The notes under the pieces: generated by a model
What the model saw: the letters and a program-made list of their open reading frames with translations, nothing else
What the model was told of the DNA's origin: nothing
The model's database searches: none
Shown: positions 7,902 to 16,612 of the stretch, one piece after another
Layout: each line of letters opens with the position of its first letter
Numbering within the stretch: position 1 is the first letter of the stretch
Made by a program: the position numbers and the translations under genes
Assembly (NCBI GenBank): GCA_017651315.1
Contig: JAGCDE010000030.1
Coordinates: 1 to 64,000 of the forward strand
DNA: 64,000 nucleotides
Source of the DNA: Bacteroidaceae bacterium
GTDB lineage: Bacteria > Bacteroidota > Bacteroidia > Bacteroidales > Bacteroidaceae
Direction: 5' to 3'

Positions 7902-8942
7902 ATGAAAATGAATTTCGGAGGTGTCATTGAGGAAGTAATGACACGTGAGGAGTTCCCGCTGGAGAAAGCCCGCGAGATACTCAAGAATGAGACAATCGCA
8001 GTTATAGGTTACGGCGTTCAGGGCCCGGGCCAGGCCTGCAACCTGCGTGACAACGGTTTCAACGTAATAGTTGGCCAGCGTCAGGGCAAGACTTTTGAAA
8101 AGGCAGTTGCCGACGGTTGGGTTCCCGGCAAAACACTGTTCTCAATCGAGGAGGCAGCCCAGAAGGGTACCATAATCTGCATGCTTCTGTCCGATGCAGC
8201 CCAGATGCAGCAGTGGCCCAACATCAAGCCCTACCTGACTGCAGGCAAGACTCTCTATTTCTCACACGGATTCGCAATCACATGGAATGACCGCACAGGC
8301 GTTGTTCCTCCCAAGGATATCGATGTCATAATGGTTGCCCCAAAAGGTTCAGGTACATCACTGCGTACCATGTTCCTCGAGGGTCGCGGCCTGAACAGCT
8401 CATACGCTGTTTATCAGGATGCATCGGGCCATGCACTTGACAAGGTTCTGGCTTTCGGTATCGGTATAGGTTCAGGTTACCTGTTCGAGACCACATTCAT
8501 CCGCGAGGCCACATCCGACCTGACCGGTGAGCGCGGCTCACTGATGGGTGCCATCCAGGGCCTGCTCCTGGCTCAGTACGAGGTTCTGCGTGAGAACGGC
8601 CACACTCCCTCTGAGGCTTTCAATGAGACAGTCGAGGAACTCACTCAGTCACTTATGCCTCTGTTCGCCCAGAAGGGTATGGACTGGATGTATGCCAACT
8701 GCTCTACCACAGCACAGCGCGGTGCCCTTGACTGGATGGGCCCGTTCCACGATGCCATCAAGCCCGTTGTACAGAAGCTCTATGCAAGCGTAAAGAGCGG
8801 CCATGAGGCTCAGATATCAATTGACAGCAACTCGAAGCCCGGCTATCGTGAGGGTCTTGAGAAGGAGCTGGCTGCCCTGCGCGAGAGCGAGATGTGGCAG
8901 ACCGGTGCCGTGGTCCGCAAGCTCCGCCCGGAGAACAACTGA
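7902..8942 (+). CDS. ilvC: Ketol-acid reductoisomerase
   Basis: Converts acetohydroxy acids to 2,3-dihydroxy acids by Mg-dependent alkyl migration and NAD(P)H reduction. The 346-residue protein has the nucleotide-binding fingerprint GYGVQGPGQACNLRDNG, the FSHGF and VMVAPKGSG-like (here IMVAPKGSGT) motifs, and the metal-binding acidic residues in ETTFIREATSDLTGERG and FNETVEELTQ. The form is Bacteroides-like. It lies 72 bp after ilvN without a clear promoter of its own, so it is the last gene of the operon. A dyad and a strong terminator follow. Confidence 0.97.
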   Translation: MKMNFGGVIEEVMTREEFPLEKAREILKNETIAVIGYGVQGPGQACNLRDNGFNVIVGQRQGKTFEKAVADGWVPGKTLFSIEEAAQKGTIICMLLSDAAQMQQWPNIKPYLTAGKTLYFSHGFAITWNDRTGVVPPKDIDVIMVAPKGSGTSLRTMFLEGRGLNSSYAVYQDASGHALDKVLAFGIGIGSGYLFETTFIREATSDLTGERGSLMGAIQGLLLAQYEVLRENGHTPSEAFNETVEELTQSLMPLFAQKGMDWMYANCSTTAQRGALDWMGPFHDAIKPVVQKLYASVKSGHEAQISIDSNSKPGYREGLEKELAALRESEMWQTGAVVRKLRPENN

Positions 8943-8953
8943 TTTTCCATAGC

Positions 8954-8989
8954 ATGAGGTGATAGAAGGTACGCTTTCTATCACCTCAT
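8954..8989 (+). terminator. 14-bp inverted repeat after ilvC
   Basis: ATGAGGTGATAGAA (8954-8967), an 8-nt loop and TTCTATCACCTCAT (8976-8989) form a perfect 14-bp hairpin 11 bp after the ilvC stop. No T-run follows, so it may act as a 3'-end stabiliser or processing site rather than the terminator itself. Confidence 0.5.
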
Positions 8990-9010
8990 TGCGGAACAAG
9001 TCAAAACAGT

Positions 9011-9056
9011 TTCCAAAAAAAAATCCCCGCTGGTCTGCGGGGATTTTTTTTTGGAA
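9011..9056. terminator. Bidirectional intrinsic terminator
   Basis: Perfect 20-bp arms, 9011-9030 and 9037-9056, around the loop TGGTCT. The core is TCCCCGC/GCGGGGA, preceded by nine A and followed by nine T. It has the ideal form for Rho-independent termination in both directions. It separates convergent ilvC (plus) and the PpiD-like gene (minus, ending at 9070). Confidence 0.93.
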
Positions 9057-9069
9057 TTTTCTTTCCCAA

Positions 9070-11214
9070 TCAGAACACCTTGTACCTGGTATCTTCAATA
9101 TGTGCCTGGAAATAAAGTTCCTGAAGCAGGGAATTGGCAATCTGTCTCGAACTGATGGAATTCAGGCGGGCGGTTTCTGCCTCGGCGTCATACTCTGTGG
9201 GATAGCTGTCCGGGGATATCTTCTGGGCCACATAGATGCAGTTCTCTCCCTGCATGGGCTTGGAAAGTACATCCCTTGCGAGCTTGCTTACAGTAGGACC
9301 TACCGTTGACTCGTTAGACGCGTAAGATGACAGATAGGCTGAGTTATTGAAATTCACATACTGTATGGTATCGATGCTCACCCCGGGAGTGTTCCTGAGT
9401 TCAGCCACTGACGAGGCTCCGTCAAAACGGCTCTTGAGAGACTCGAATTTCTTCTCGTTGATAGCCTTGCGTCTGAGGGCCGATCCTGCATCCTTGATGG
9501 AACGATAGCCCTGAGGATGTATCTTGTCAACAGCCACAACCATCAGGTGCTCGTTTGCCTGACCTGCCTCGAAAATGCGTGACACCTCACCCTCATTGGC
9601 CTCGAAGAGCCAGCGCAGGGCCTCATGCGATCTGGGAACACCGCCCACATTGTAGCTGTAGCTCTCGAATGAAGGGTAGTAAAGCAGACGGAAATCGGAA
9701 TCCTCGGCATTCTCCTTGAGATCATCGAGGGTCTTGTTGGCTGCGACGAACTGACTCAAGGCATTATATACGTTGTTGCTGGTCTCATCGCTGAACTCCA
9801 CCTGACGCTTGATTACAGCCAGATTGTACTTGTCAACCTTGTTCCTGACATCATCGACCTTAATGATGAGGTTTCCGCCGGTCAGTCTGACATTGGCTAT
9901 CTCATCTTTTTTCATGCTGTTCACCTTGTTCAGATAAACGGCGTTGTCACCGGAGATCGATGCAGGCTCATAAGCTTCGGAGACGAGCCAGTCGGATTCA
10001 CCCGACTGGGAATACCTGGCAGCAATCTCAGTGAACGAACCTCCCCTCTTGAGAGCGTTTACGATACTGTCTGAAATCCTGATATCCTCATCCTCCTTGC
10101 CTGTGGCAATCTGGATAACGCTGAACTGTATGGAATCATAACCCGACTCCTTTGAAAGGACACGGAATGAATTGTAGGTATCATCAGCAAGATTGTAATA
10201 GGGACCGAACACGCCGTCAGCACCCACTGAATCAAGCCTTTCAACAACATCTTCCGGGAGAACTGCAGCCGAACGCGGGACCTCGCTGAAAGAGATGTCA
10301 GAACCGGCACGACGGAGCAATGCACCGAAATCCGTCTCGGCATCGGCCTCGGTAAGCTGGGTGGTGAGCTCGTTCATCTCGGCAAGCAGTGCCTTGCGGT
10401 CGGCATCCGAAGGAAGGATCTCAGCATCGATATAGTAGATGTCACGGTTCTCGGAATAGTTGAACAGCAGCTCCTTGTTGTCGGCATAGGCCTTTTTCAT
10501 ATCGGCAGTCGTCACTGTGACTGTTGAGTCGGAAACCCTTGAATAGGGAATCGACGCCAGCACTACATCAGACCTCATGACACGTGTCTCGTAGGAGTCC
10601 TTGGCAACTACCGGATTGCTGATCAGACCGGCGGTGACAAGGGAAATGTATTTGCTGTAAAGCAGGTTCGACTTGATGTTATCCTCGATATAGAGCCAGT
10701 ACTTGTACATCGCGTCATACTGCCTCATGTCCTGAACACTCATGACGGAAGGGTCAAGGTCCTTGTAAACGGCCAGGAAAGTCTTGAGGTAGTCCAGATC
10801 GAACTTGCCGTCACTGCCATTGAACGGAGTGTTCTGGAGCACAGGGTCAGTTCCCTTCTCTATGACATCCCTGACCTCGGCTTCAGTTACAGTAAGTCCG
10901 ATGGCATCGGTCTCCTTCTGAAGGATAGCGCGACGTACCATCACGCTCCAAACCTCATCCTTGATCTGGTTGTTCTGCTCCTCTGTCAGGTCCTGCAGAC
11001 CGGAAGAGAATCTCACCACCTCGGAATAGTTCTCCAGTTCATTCTGGAAATCCATTGCGGAAACTTTCTTCCCGTCAATTGAACCGATGTACTGGACACC
11101 CTGGTTGGGGCGGATGATCTTCCAGGCGTCACCAAGGATGAAGGCCAGCATAGCGAGGCCGATAACGATAAGAAGCAGTGGTCCTTTGCTTCTGATTTTC
11201 TGTAATGTTGCCAT
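9070..11214 (-). CDS. PpiD/SurA-like periplasmic peptidyl-prolyl isomerase
   Basis: A 714-residue membrane-anchored foldase. One transmembrane helix near the N-terminus (LLLIVIGLAMLAFILG, about residues 13-28) precedes a SurA_N-type chaperone domain (about 40-230). Parvulin-like rotamase material lies in the middle (around 345-450), with a long C-terminal chaperone part. PpiD in E. coli has the same plan and assists proteins leaving the Sec translocon; this family is the Bacteroidota counterpart. It lies downstream of lptC and the CorC-like gene but has its own promoter (11279-11310). Whether the rotamase domain is active cannot be judged by eye. Confidence 0.88.
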   Translation of the reverse strand: MATLQKIRSKGPLLLIVIGLAMLAFILGDAWKIIRPNQGVQYIGSIDGKKVSAMDFQNELENYSEVVRFSSGLQDLTEEQNNQIKDEVWSVMVRRAILQKETDAIGLTVTEAEVRDVIEKGTDPVLQNTPFNGSDGKFDLDYLKTFLAVYKDLDPSVMSVQDMRQYDAMYKYWLYIEDNIKSNLLYSKYISLVTAGLISNPVVAKDSYETRVMRSDVVLASIPYSRVSDSTVTVTTADMKKAYADNKELLFNYSENRDIYYIDAEILPSDADRKALLAEMNELTTQLTEADAETDFGALLRRAGSDISFSEVPRSAAVLPEDVVERLDSVGADGVFGPYYNLADDTYNSFRVLSKESGYDSIQFSVIQIATGKEDEDIRISDSIVNALKRGGSFTEIAARYSQSGESDWLVSEAYEPASISGDNAVYLNKVNSMKKDEIANVRLTGGNLIIKVDDVRNKVDKYNLAVIKRQVEFSDETSNNVYNALSQFVAANKTLDDLKENAEDSDFRLLYYPSFESYSYNVGGVPRSHEALRWLFEANEGEVSRIFEAGQANEHLMVVAVDKIHPQGYRSIKDAGSALRRKAINEKKFESLKSRFDGASSVAELRNTPGVSIDTIQYVNFNNSAYLSSYASNESTVGPTVSKLARDVLSKPMQGENCIYVAQKISPDSYPTEYDAEAETARLNSISSRQIANSLLQELYFQAHIEDTRYKVF

Positions 11215-11278
11215 TTCTGTTATTGTTTGTTTTACCTATTTTTCCGTTTTAAATCCGACTGTGCGGGTAAAAAGCGCA

Positions 11279-11310
11279 CAAAAGTAGCAAAAATGTTCTT
11301 TAATGTCAAT
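11279..11310 (-). promoter_or_regulatory. Promoter of the PpiD-like gene
   Basis: On the minus strand ATTG (11310-11307), 20 bp, TACTTTTG (11286-11279). This gives a start near 11272 and a leader of about 58 nt before the ATG at 11214. The box lies between the upstream CorC-like gene and the foldase gene, so the latter can be expressed alone. Confidence 0.5.
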
Positions 11311-11321
11311 TTTCCAAGCCA

Positions 11322-12578
11322 TTATTTGATGATGGTCAGTTCCACAAGCTCTATTTTGGTATCGCCGCGTTTGAGAATCCGGAAACAGTAGCCATCGGCA
11401 GTAACAGTCTCGTTTACCTTGGGGAAGCCCTTGGCCTTGCTCAGTATAAGACCGCCCACAGTCATGTATTCATCCGATTCGGGTATGTCCAGACCGAACA
11501 TGGCGTTGACCCGGTCAATCTCCATACGTCCTGAGAGCAGATACCCGTCATCGGTCTTCTTGGCCACAAGCTGGTTCACGTCATGCTCATCCTCGATCTC
11601 ACCCAGTATCTCCTCGATTATATCTTCAAGCGACACCATCCCGGATGTGCCTCCGAACTCATCGACAACTACGGCAATGCTCTTCTTGCGCGCCATGAGC
11701 TGTTTCATGAGTTTCTGGGCCATAAGCGTCTCGGGAACGAAAGGTACGCTCTGAACATGCTCCTGCCAGTTCTCCTTATGCCTGAAGAGTTCCGAAGAGT
11801 GGATATATCCTATGATGTGGTCCATGTCGCCCCTATAGACCAGAATCTTGGAATAGCCGGTCTCGATGAAGGCGTCCCTCAATTCGGAAAGGGAGACATC
11901 AATGCTAACCGCACATATCTCGTTCCGGGGAATCATGCAGTCCCTTGTCTTAACATTGGAGAAGTCCAGGACATTCTGGAAAATCCTTACCTCGGGGTCA
12001 CGGTTTTCCTGTTCCGCGTTTCCCAACCCCGACTGAACGAAATAGTCAAGGTCTATCTTGGAAAACACCCTGGAGCTCTTCTCCCTGTCTATCCTGATGC
12101 CGAACAGCCTCAGTATAATCCTGGCAAGCCAGGTAGTAAAGAGAGATATCGGATAGAGTAGAATGTATATCAGGAAAAGCGGAGCAGCCAGTATGTTCAG
12201 CTTGCCGTTGGGATTGACCCTGAAAATGGTCTTGGGGAGGAATTCACCTATCACGAGCACAATGGCGGTTGAAACAAGCGTCTCTATCACGACCATAAGG
12301 AACTCATTGCCTATCAGTCCGTCGGGAACAACACCTTCGATAAGCCTGGCCATCATGGTGCTGTAAACAACCAGGGCGATGTTGTTTCCAACAAGCATTG
12401 TGGATATATAGAGGTTCGGATTGTGGTAGAACCGTGCCAATATCCTGGAACTGAACGTGTTGTTCTCCGCATCCATCTCAAAGCGGAGCCTGTCCGAGGA
12501 GACGAAGGCGATTTCGAGTCCGGAGAAAAGCGCCGAGAAGAACAGGGCAAGAAGCAATATCAGCAGCAGATGATTCAT
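11322..12578 (-). CDS. CorC/HlyC-family membrane protein with CBS domains (GldE-like)
   Basis: A 418-residue inner-membrane protein: an N-terminal DUF21 (CNNM) domain with about four membrane segments (to roughly residue 180), two CBS domains (about 205-325, with VVVDEFGGTSGMVSLEDIIEE-type ending), and a C-terminal CorC_HlyC/transporter-associated domain. Relatives are implicated in Mg or Co transport. In flavobacteria the relative GldE is tied to gliding, but no gliding genes are seen here. Its ATG overlaps the lptC stop by 4 bp (ATGA), so the two are translationally coupled. Often annotated hemolysin, which is misleading. Confidence 0.9.
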   Translation of the reverse strand: MNHLLLILLLALFFSALFSGLEIAFVSSDRLRFEMDAENNTFSSRILARFYHNPNLYISTMLVGNNIALVVYSTMMARLIEGVVPDGLIGNEFLMVVIETLVSTAIVLVIGEFLPKTIFRVNPNGKLNILAAPLFLIYILLYPISLFTTWLARIILRLFGIRIDREKSSRVFSKIDLDYFVQSGLGNAEQENRDPEVRIFQNVLDFSNVKTRDCMIPRNEICAVSIDVSLSELRDAFIETGYSKILVYRGDMDHIIGYIHSSELFRHKENWQEHVQSVPFVPETLMAQKLMKQLMARKKSIAVVVDEFGGTSGMVSLEDIIEEILGEIEDEHDVNQLVAKKTDDGYLLSGRMEIDRVNAMFGLDIPESDEYMTVGGLILSKAKGFPKVNETVTADGYCFRILKRGDTKIELVELTIIK

Positions 12579-13156
12579 TCCTGGATGGGGAAAACGCCCT
12601 CCGTACGACGTATTGTATAGTCTGTCAGGTTGTTGTTTGATTCGAAGCCGTGTCCTATTATCACCTGGTCCTCCTGTTCTATGCGGATAAGGCTGTCAGA
12701 ATATATCATCCCTTTCCTTCTGTCCCAGAACATAAGCTGGCTATCGAATTTCTCCCTGTTTATGTTTTCGGCATGGACATTATGTCTCAACTCCCACAGA
12801 TACTCGTCGTAATAGTAGGCAGTATCGGCCTCTATCAGGGACTCCACCTGCTGAAGGCTGTCAAGGAGTTCCAGTCTGACACCCCTCTCAAGGGCATAGA
12901 ACGGAGGTTTCATCATGTCGAAAACCTTCCATTCCTCCGCATTCACCTTGTATCTGATCCTGCCCTCCTCCGAAATAAGCATATCCACCCCATATGTCGT
13001 CATGACCGACACTGAGTCACGATTGGTGATGGCCTCACCCAGCTGTTTCGTGTTTTTACGGCATGAAACGCAAAGAAACGACAGGGCAACCGCCATGATG
13101 ACGGTTGCCGTGCTTATCGTTGTTTTACAGGGATGACACCCCGCGTTCAGTGACAT
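12575..13156 (-). CDS. lptC: LPS export protein LptC
   Basis: A 193-residue periplasmic protein bridging the LPS export ATPase complex to LptA/LptD. In Bacteroidota it is usually a lipoprotein, and a lipobox-like segment is present here (ALSFLCVSC, Cys32). The remainder is a single beta-jellyroll-like LptC domain with FYALERGVRLE and RKGMIYSDSL. An alternative start at Met21 would give a more compact signal sequence. The stop codon of the TPR gene lies 1 bp upstream and the CorC-like gene overlaps downstream, so it is the middle of a tight operon. LptD is encoded separately at about 34.6-37.4 kb. Confidence 0.85.
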   Translation of the reverse strand: MSLNAGCHPCKTTISTATVIMAVALSFLCVSCRKNTKQLGEAITNRDSVSVMTTYGVDMLISEEGRIRYKVNAEEWKVFDMMKPPFYALERGVRLELLDSLQQVESLIEADTAYYYDEYLWELRHNVHAENINREKFDSQLMFWDRRKGMIYSDSLIRIEQEDQVIIGHGFESNNNLTDYTIRRTEGVFPIQE

Positions 13157-14527
13157 TTACCTTATGGTGACGGTTTCGTTTATCCAACCCTTGATTTCCA
13201 CCTTGTCACCGGGCTTGATGCCAAGCATGAACAGGTCCTCAGCCATGTTCTCAGTCTGCTTGCGGTATTCTCTCAGCAGGTCGTTGGCTCTGTCTGCAAC
13301 CGAAGAGTCAACCCTCTTGGCCTGCTCGAGCTTGTCGATAACGGCAAAGTAGGCGCAACGGTTGAGTGCCGGCTCGTTAGACCAGCTGTGGTGGCTTGCA
13401 TAGAGCTGTGCCAGCAGGATATAGGCGCTGCCGTTATTGGGATTTGCGGAGATGGCTTTCTGAACCGCCGTACGGCTACGGTCATCGTTCTTCTTGACGG
13501 AATAAATCTGAGCCTCCTTGTAGTACAGGTCGGAAAGACTCTCCTTGTCGGTCTCAAGGCTGATGGCCTGATCGTAGAACTCGATGGCCTTGTCATAATC
13601 CTCACGCTTTGAAATATAGAGAGAAGCAAGGCTCTTGGCGGTCTTCACCGACGGTGAGATGGCGTGAGCGTACTCGGCTGCGGAGAAGTATGCATCGCTG
13701 GACTTGCAGTCAAGCATCGACATGAGGTTAACCACCTTGGTGAGATACTCAAGGTCGTTCTTGTTGTCCTCTACCTTCGGTCCGTAGATAGCCTGGAGAC
13801 TCTCGCAGTCAGCGGCACCGCTGTTCACGAAATAGGCATCGATGTTCTCCTTTGTCTTTTTGGCGGCCTCCCTGACATTCTCGCTGGTCTGTGCCTCAAT
13901 GACAGGATCTATATAGGTGGAGCAGTCCAGATAGTCCTGAAGCAGGGCATCGCGTACTGCATCATCATTGCTCTTGTTCTTGTATCTCTGCGAAGAGATC
14001 TTCATCAGGTCACTGAGAACATAATATGTCACCTTCTCCTTTTCCATTGTCACAGCCTTCCGGAGAAGCTCGTAAGCCTTTTCAAGGGCGGGCTTGGGAT
14101 TGTAGGTGATATAGTCATGGGCGTACTGGGCCAATATCTCGCCTTCACGGGAAGGATTCTTGGCCAGAGCGTTCAGCTTGTCCAGATACTTGAGCCTCTG
14201 CTCATACACCTGCATGAGTTCATTTGAATACTGCTCCTTCTTGGCGGCGTCAGTCTCATCCTTATATAGAGCACGCAGGATCTTCACGCCGTTGGTATAG
14301 GTAGCGTTCTGTGCAAGAGGGCTGTCATTGAACACAGCCTTCCAGCCATTTTCATAAGCGTCCTTGTAGTTCTCGGTCTTGATGTACTCGGTATAAATGC
14401 TTATGTTCTTAAGGCAATCAATACTGTCCTGACCTTGTCCGTAGCGAGAGCCATCCTCTACGCCCTTCTGGGCATAGACACCCATTGCCATCATCACTGC
14501 AAGGGTTAAGAGTCCAATCTTTTTCAT
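13157..14527 (-). CDS. Secreted TPR protein
   Basis: About 456 residues with a clear signal peptide (MKKIGLLTLAVMMAMGVYAQ). The rest is almost all helical tetratricopeptide-like repeats, for example around YDKAIEFYDQAISLETD and NPNNGSAYILLAQLYA. ATG 14527 is preferred over the in-frame ATG at 14536 because it gives the classical MKK start. Such periplasmic TPR proteins act as scaffolds in envelope assembly. Its place directly before lptC, 0 bp apart, suggests a role in LPS or outer-membrane biogenesis, an inference from context. The exact family is not recognised. Confidence 0.82.
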   Translation of the reverse strand: MKKIGLLTLAVMMAMGVYAQKGVEDGSRYGQGQDSIDCLKNISIYTEYIKTENYKDAYENGWKAVFNDSPLAQNATYTNGVKILRALYKDETDAAKKEQYSNELMQVYEQRLKYLDKLNALAKNPSREGEILAQYAHDYITYNPKPALEKAYELLRKAVTMEKEKVTYYVLSDLMKISSQRYKNKSNDDAVRDALLQDYLDCSTYIDPVIEAQTSENVREAAKKTKENIDAYFVNSGAADCESLQAIYGPKVEDNKNDLEYLTKVVNLMSMLDCKSSDAYFSAAEYAHAISPSVKTAKSLASLYISKREDYDKAIEFYDQAISLETDKESLSDLYYKEAQIYSVKKNDDRSRTAVQKAISANPNNGSAYILLAQLYASHHSWSNEPALNRCAYFAVIDKLEQAKRVDSSVADRANDLLREYRKQTENMAEDLFMLGIKPGDKVEIKGWINETVTIR

Positions 14528-14593
14528 AATTTGCATTAACTGTTATATTTGACTTTTCATTATTTTATATACGCGTATGAACGTCAGGTTAAA

Positions 14594-15856
14594 TCAATCT
14601 GCCTGAATCTTCATGAACCACCGCTCCATGAAGGAGACACCCACGTTGAGTCTGAAATAGTTCTCGGTTATCATTCCTCCACTGCCTGGCTGTACCCTGA
14701 CATACTGCCCGGAGACATGAAGCATGGAGCGGCTGTCATACGAGAAGGCGAAAGGTATTGAAATACCGGCACCCACGGCATACTCTGACGGTCCCTTCCT
14801 CCCGTCAATGCTGTAGTAAGGCTGCCTGTAGGAGATTCCCGCACGATAAGTACTGTGACGGAACAGGCGTTTGTCAGTTATATCGGGACAATACTCCATT
14901 CCTGCAGACACCTTCAGACAGTCCTCCCCGTACTTGCGGCCGAAGAACGAAGCTGCCGACCATCCCTGATATGTGACATCGGCTCCGAAAGTGTATTTGT
15001 CCGAAGCGAATGAAAAGCCTCCGGATACCGACTGAGGCAGAGAAAAGGTTCCGTGCCTGGCATAATCCACGCTGTCACCGCCAAGCTCAATTCTCATGCC
15101 GTCGCAGAAGAGACCGGTTGAAGGGGTATATACCGCCCCCAGTACAAGTTTGCCGCCCTTCAGGGAGAAGGAGGTCTGGGTTCCGAAATCCAGGTTGAGC
15201 CCCCTGACCTCGGCAGTGTAGCTCAACGGTCTGGAACTTATAAGATTGTCGGAATAAGAGTCAACGACATAATGCGATATGTCACCTGTCAGGAAGGATG
15301 CGTTAATGCCCAACGACAACCAGCCAGAAGGCCTCCACCCCAAACCGCCCATGAATTGTCTCAGGCCGCCCTCACCATAATACTGGCTTGTCCTTGTCCT
15401 GATCTCCTCATCCGTGCTGCTGATAACCCTGGTCGTAGTGAAATTATATCCCACATTGGACATAGGTACGAATGCAGCGGTGAACCCTACCTTGGGAAGC
15501 ATCCTGAACTGCACAGCCATATAGTCAACCGTGGAATTGCGGGCGTTGACGCGGGTCTCGCCCTCCCGGAAGTTTCCGTACTGCAACGAAAAGCCCATGT
15601 CGGTAATGAAAGTCAGGGTGTCCACAGTAGAGTATGATGCAGGGTTAAGGGTATTGATGGTATTCACCTTCCTCACACCTGCGCCTATGCCACCCATAGC
15701 CTTGCCGGATGTCGAGCTGCGGTCTGTCAGGACACCTATCCCATATCTTGAATATGGGGAATTTATGCCGCTTTGGGCATAAACCTCAGAAACCGGCATG
15801 ACAGAGACCAATACGGCTGAGAGTAAAACGGATATAATACGGCAAGATCTATTCAT
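14594..15856 (-). CDS. Outer-membrane beta-barrel protein, FadL/PorV-like
   Basis: A 420-residue exported protein: signal peptide ending VYAQ, then SPYSRYGIGVL, a phrase typical of a Bacteroidota outer-membrane family. It continues with alternating hydrophobic and polar strands to the C-terminal aromatic strand (LNVGVSFMERWF). This is the pattern of a transmembrane barrel of the FadL/OmpP1 type. The substrate is unknown. The gene overlaps coaX by 8 bp, so it is expressed from the coaX promoter. It is the first of three exported products (with the TPR protein and LptC) encoded in order, consistent with an envelope-biogenesis operon. Confidence 0.82.
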   Translation of the reverse strand: MNRSCRIISVLLSAVLVSVMPVSEVYAQSGINSPYSRYGIGVLTDRSSTSGKAMGGIGAGVRKVNTINTLNPASYSTVDTLTFITDMGFSLQYGNFREGETRVNARNSTVDYMAVQFRMLPKVGFTAAFVPMSNVGYNFTTTRVISSTDEEIRTRTSQYYGEGGLRQFMGGLGWRPSGWLSLGINASFLTGDISHYVVDSYSDNLISSRPLSYTAEVRGLNLDFGTQTSFSLKGGKLVLGAVYTPSTGLFCDGMRIELGGDSVDYARHGTFSLPQSVSGGFSFASDKYTFGADVTYQGWSAASFFGRKYGEDCLKVSAGMEYCPDITDKRLFRHSTYRAGISYRQPYYSIDGRKGPSEYAVGAGISIPFAFSYDSRSMLHVSGQYVRVQPGSGGMITENYFRLNVGVSFMERWFMKIQAD

Positions 15857-16562
15857 TATATCTGAAAATACTTTCCAATCCGGTCAAAACCAGATTCGGG
15901 ACCACAAAAGTACCACTTTTGCCTTTCAAATCAAAAAAATGGGAGTCTCCTCCGGTTAAAAAAACAAAAAGAGGCTTGTATTCACGTTTCAGAAGAGCTA
16001 TATAGCCATCCAATTCACTATTGAGCCCACGGATGACACCGCTGCGGATGGCCTCCTCCGTATTGCGTCCGAACATGGGTGTCAGGCCGTCCCTGCCTAC
16101 GAGCGGCAGCGCGCCGGTATGTTCATGGAGGGCTTTGAAACGCAAATCTATGCCTGGAGCAATGTTTCCGCCGATGTACTCACCGTCCGCCGTGACCATA
16201 TCGAACGTCACTGCGGTTCCCGCATCGACCACAAGCAGGTTACCGCCCTTCCTGATGGACCAGGCCCCTACTGCGGCAGCAAGTCTGTCCATACCGAGTG
16301 TCTCCGGCGTAAGATAGCAGTTCCGGATGGGGACAGGTGTCCCGGCTGTAAGCCTTGTCACTCCCAACGAATCGAAAAGGGAAACCAGTGTCTCTCCGAC
16401 GGAACGGACGGAGCACCACATACCTCCGTCTATTTCCAGGTCCTTCAGGGAATCCGTCACTCTTCCGGATTCCGCCGGACCCTGATAAACCGGCCGCAGC
16501 CCCGAGCCATCGGAGACAGAAGCCTTGACAAGCGAATTGCCAATGTCGGCAAACAGTTTCAT
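15849..16562 (-). CDS. coaX: Type III pantothenate kinase
   Basis: ATP-dependent phosphorylation of pantothenate, first committed step of coenzyme A synthesis. The 237-residue protein has the ASKHA-fold signatures: phosphate loop DIGNSLVKAS near the start, GMDRLAAAVGA, the catalytic-Asp region VVDAGTAVTFDMV, and the GGNIAPGIDLR loop. The frame is open further upstream to 16610, but ATG 16562 (MKLFADIGN) is the start that fits the family. The predicted promoter leaves almost no leader before this ATG. Overlap with the outer-membrane protein gene downstream is 8 bp. Confidence 0.95.
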   Translation of the reverse strand: MKLFADIGNSLVKASVSDGSGLRPVYQGPAESGRVTDSLKDLEIDGGMWCSVRSVGETLVSLFDSLGVTRLTAGTPVPIRNCYLTPETLGMDRLAAAVGAWSIRKGGNLLVVDAGTAVTFDMVTADGEYIGGNIAPGIDLRFKALHEHTGALPLVGRDGLTPMFGRNTEEAIRSGVIRGLNSELDGYIALLKREYKPLFVFLTGGDSHFFDLKGKSGTFVVPNLVLTGLESIFRYNE

Positions 16563-16602
16563 AATAAGCGCAAAAATAGCTAACTTTGCCCGAAAATACA
16601 AG
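16557..16602. promoter_or_regulatory. Overlapping divergent promoters, coaX and lnb-like
   Basis: Plus strand: TTTC (16557-16560), 20 bp, TAACTTTG (16581-16588), starting transcription near 16595 for the gene at 16613. Minus strand: CTTG (16602-16599), 20 bp, TATTTTTG (16578-16571), starting near 16565 for coaX, whose ATG is at 16562. The two -7 boxes are 2 bp apart, so polymerases at the two promoters should exclude one another. Confidence 0.55.
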
Positions 16603-16612
16603 CGCATCATCT

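Noticed and set aside
11583..12161. Long plus-strand ORF opposite the CorC-like gene
   Set aside because: It lies entirely antisense to a well-supported gene with intact CBS domains and has no domain, signal or promoter of its own. The same applies to the other long antisense frames, such as 20886-21575 and 46905-47525.
16586..16612. Upstream TTG start for the Lnb fusion
   Set aside because: The TTG lies within the -7 promoter box, and ATG 16613 directly precedes a normal signal peptide.
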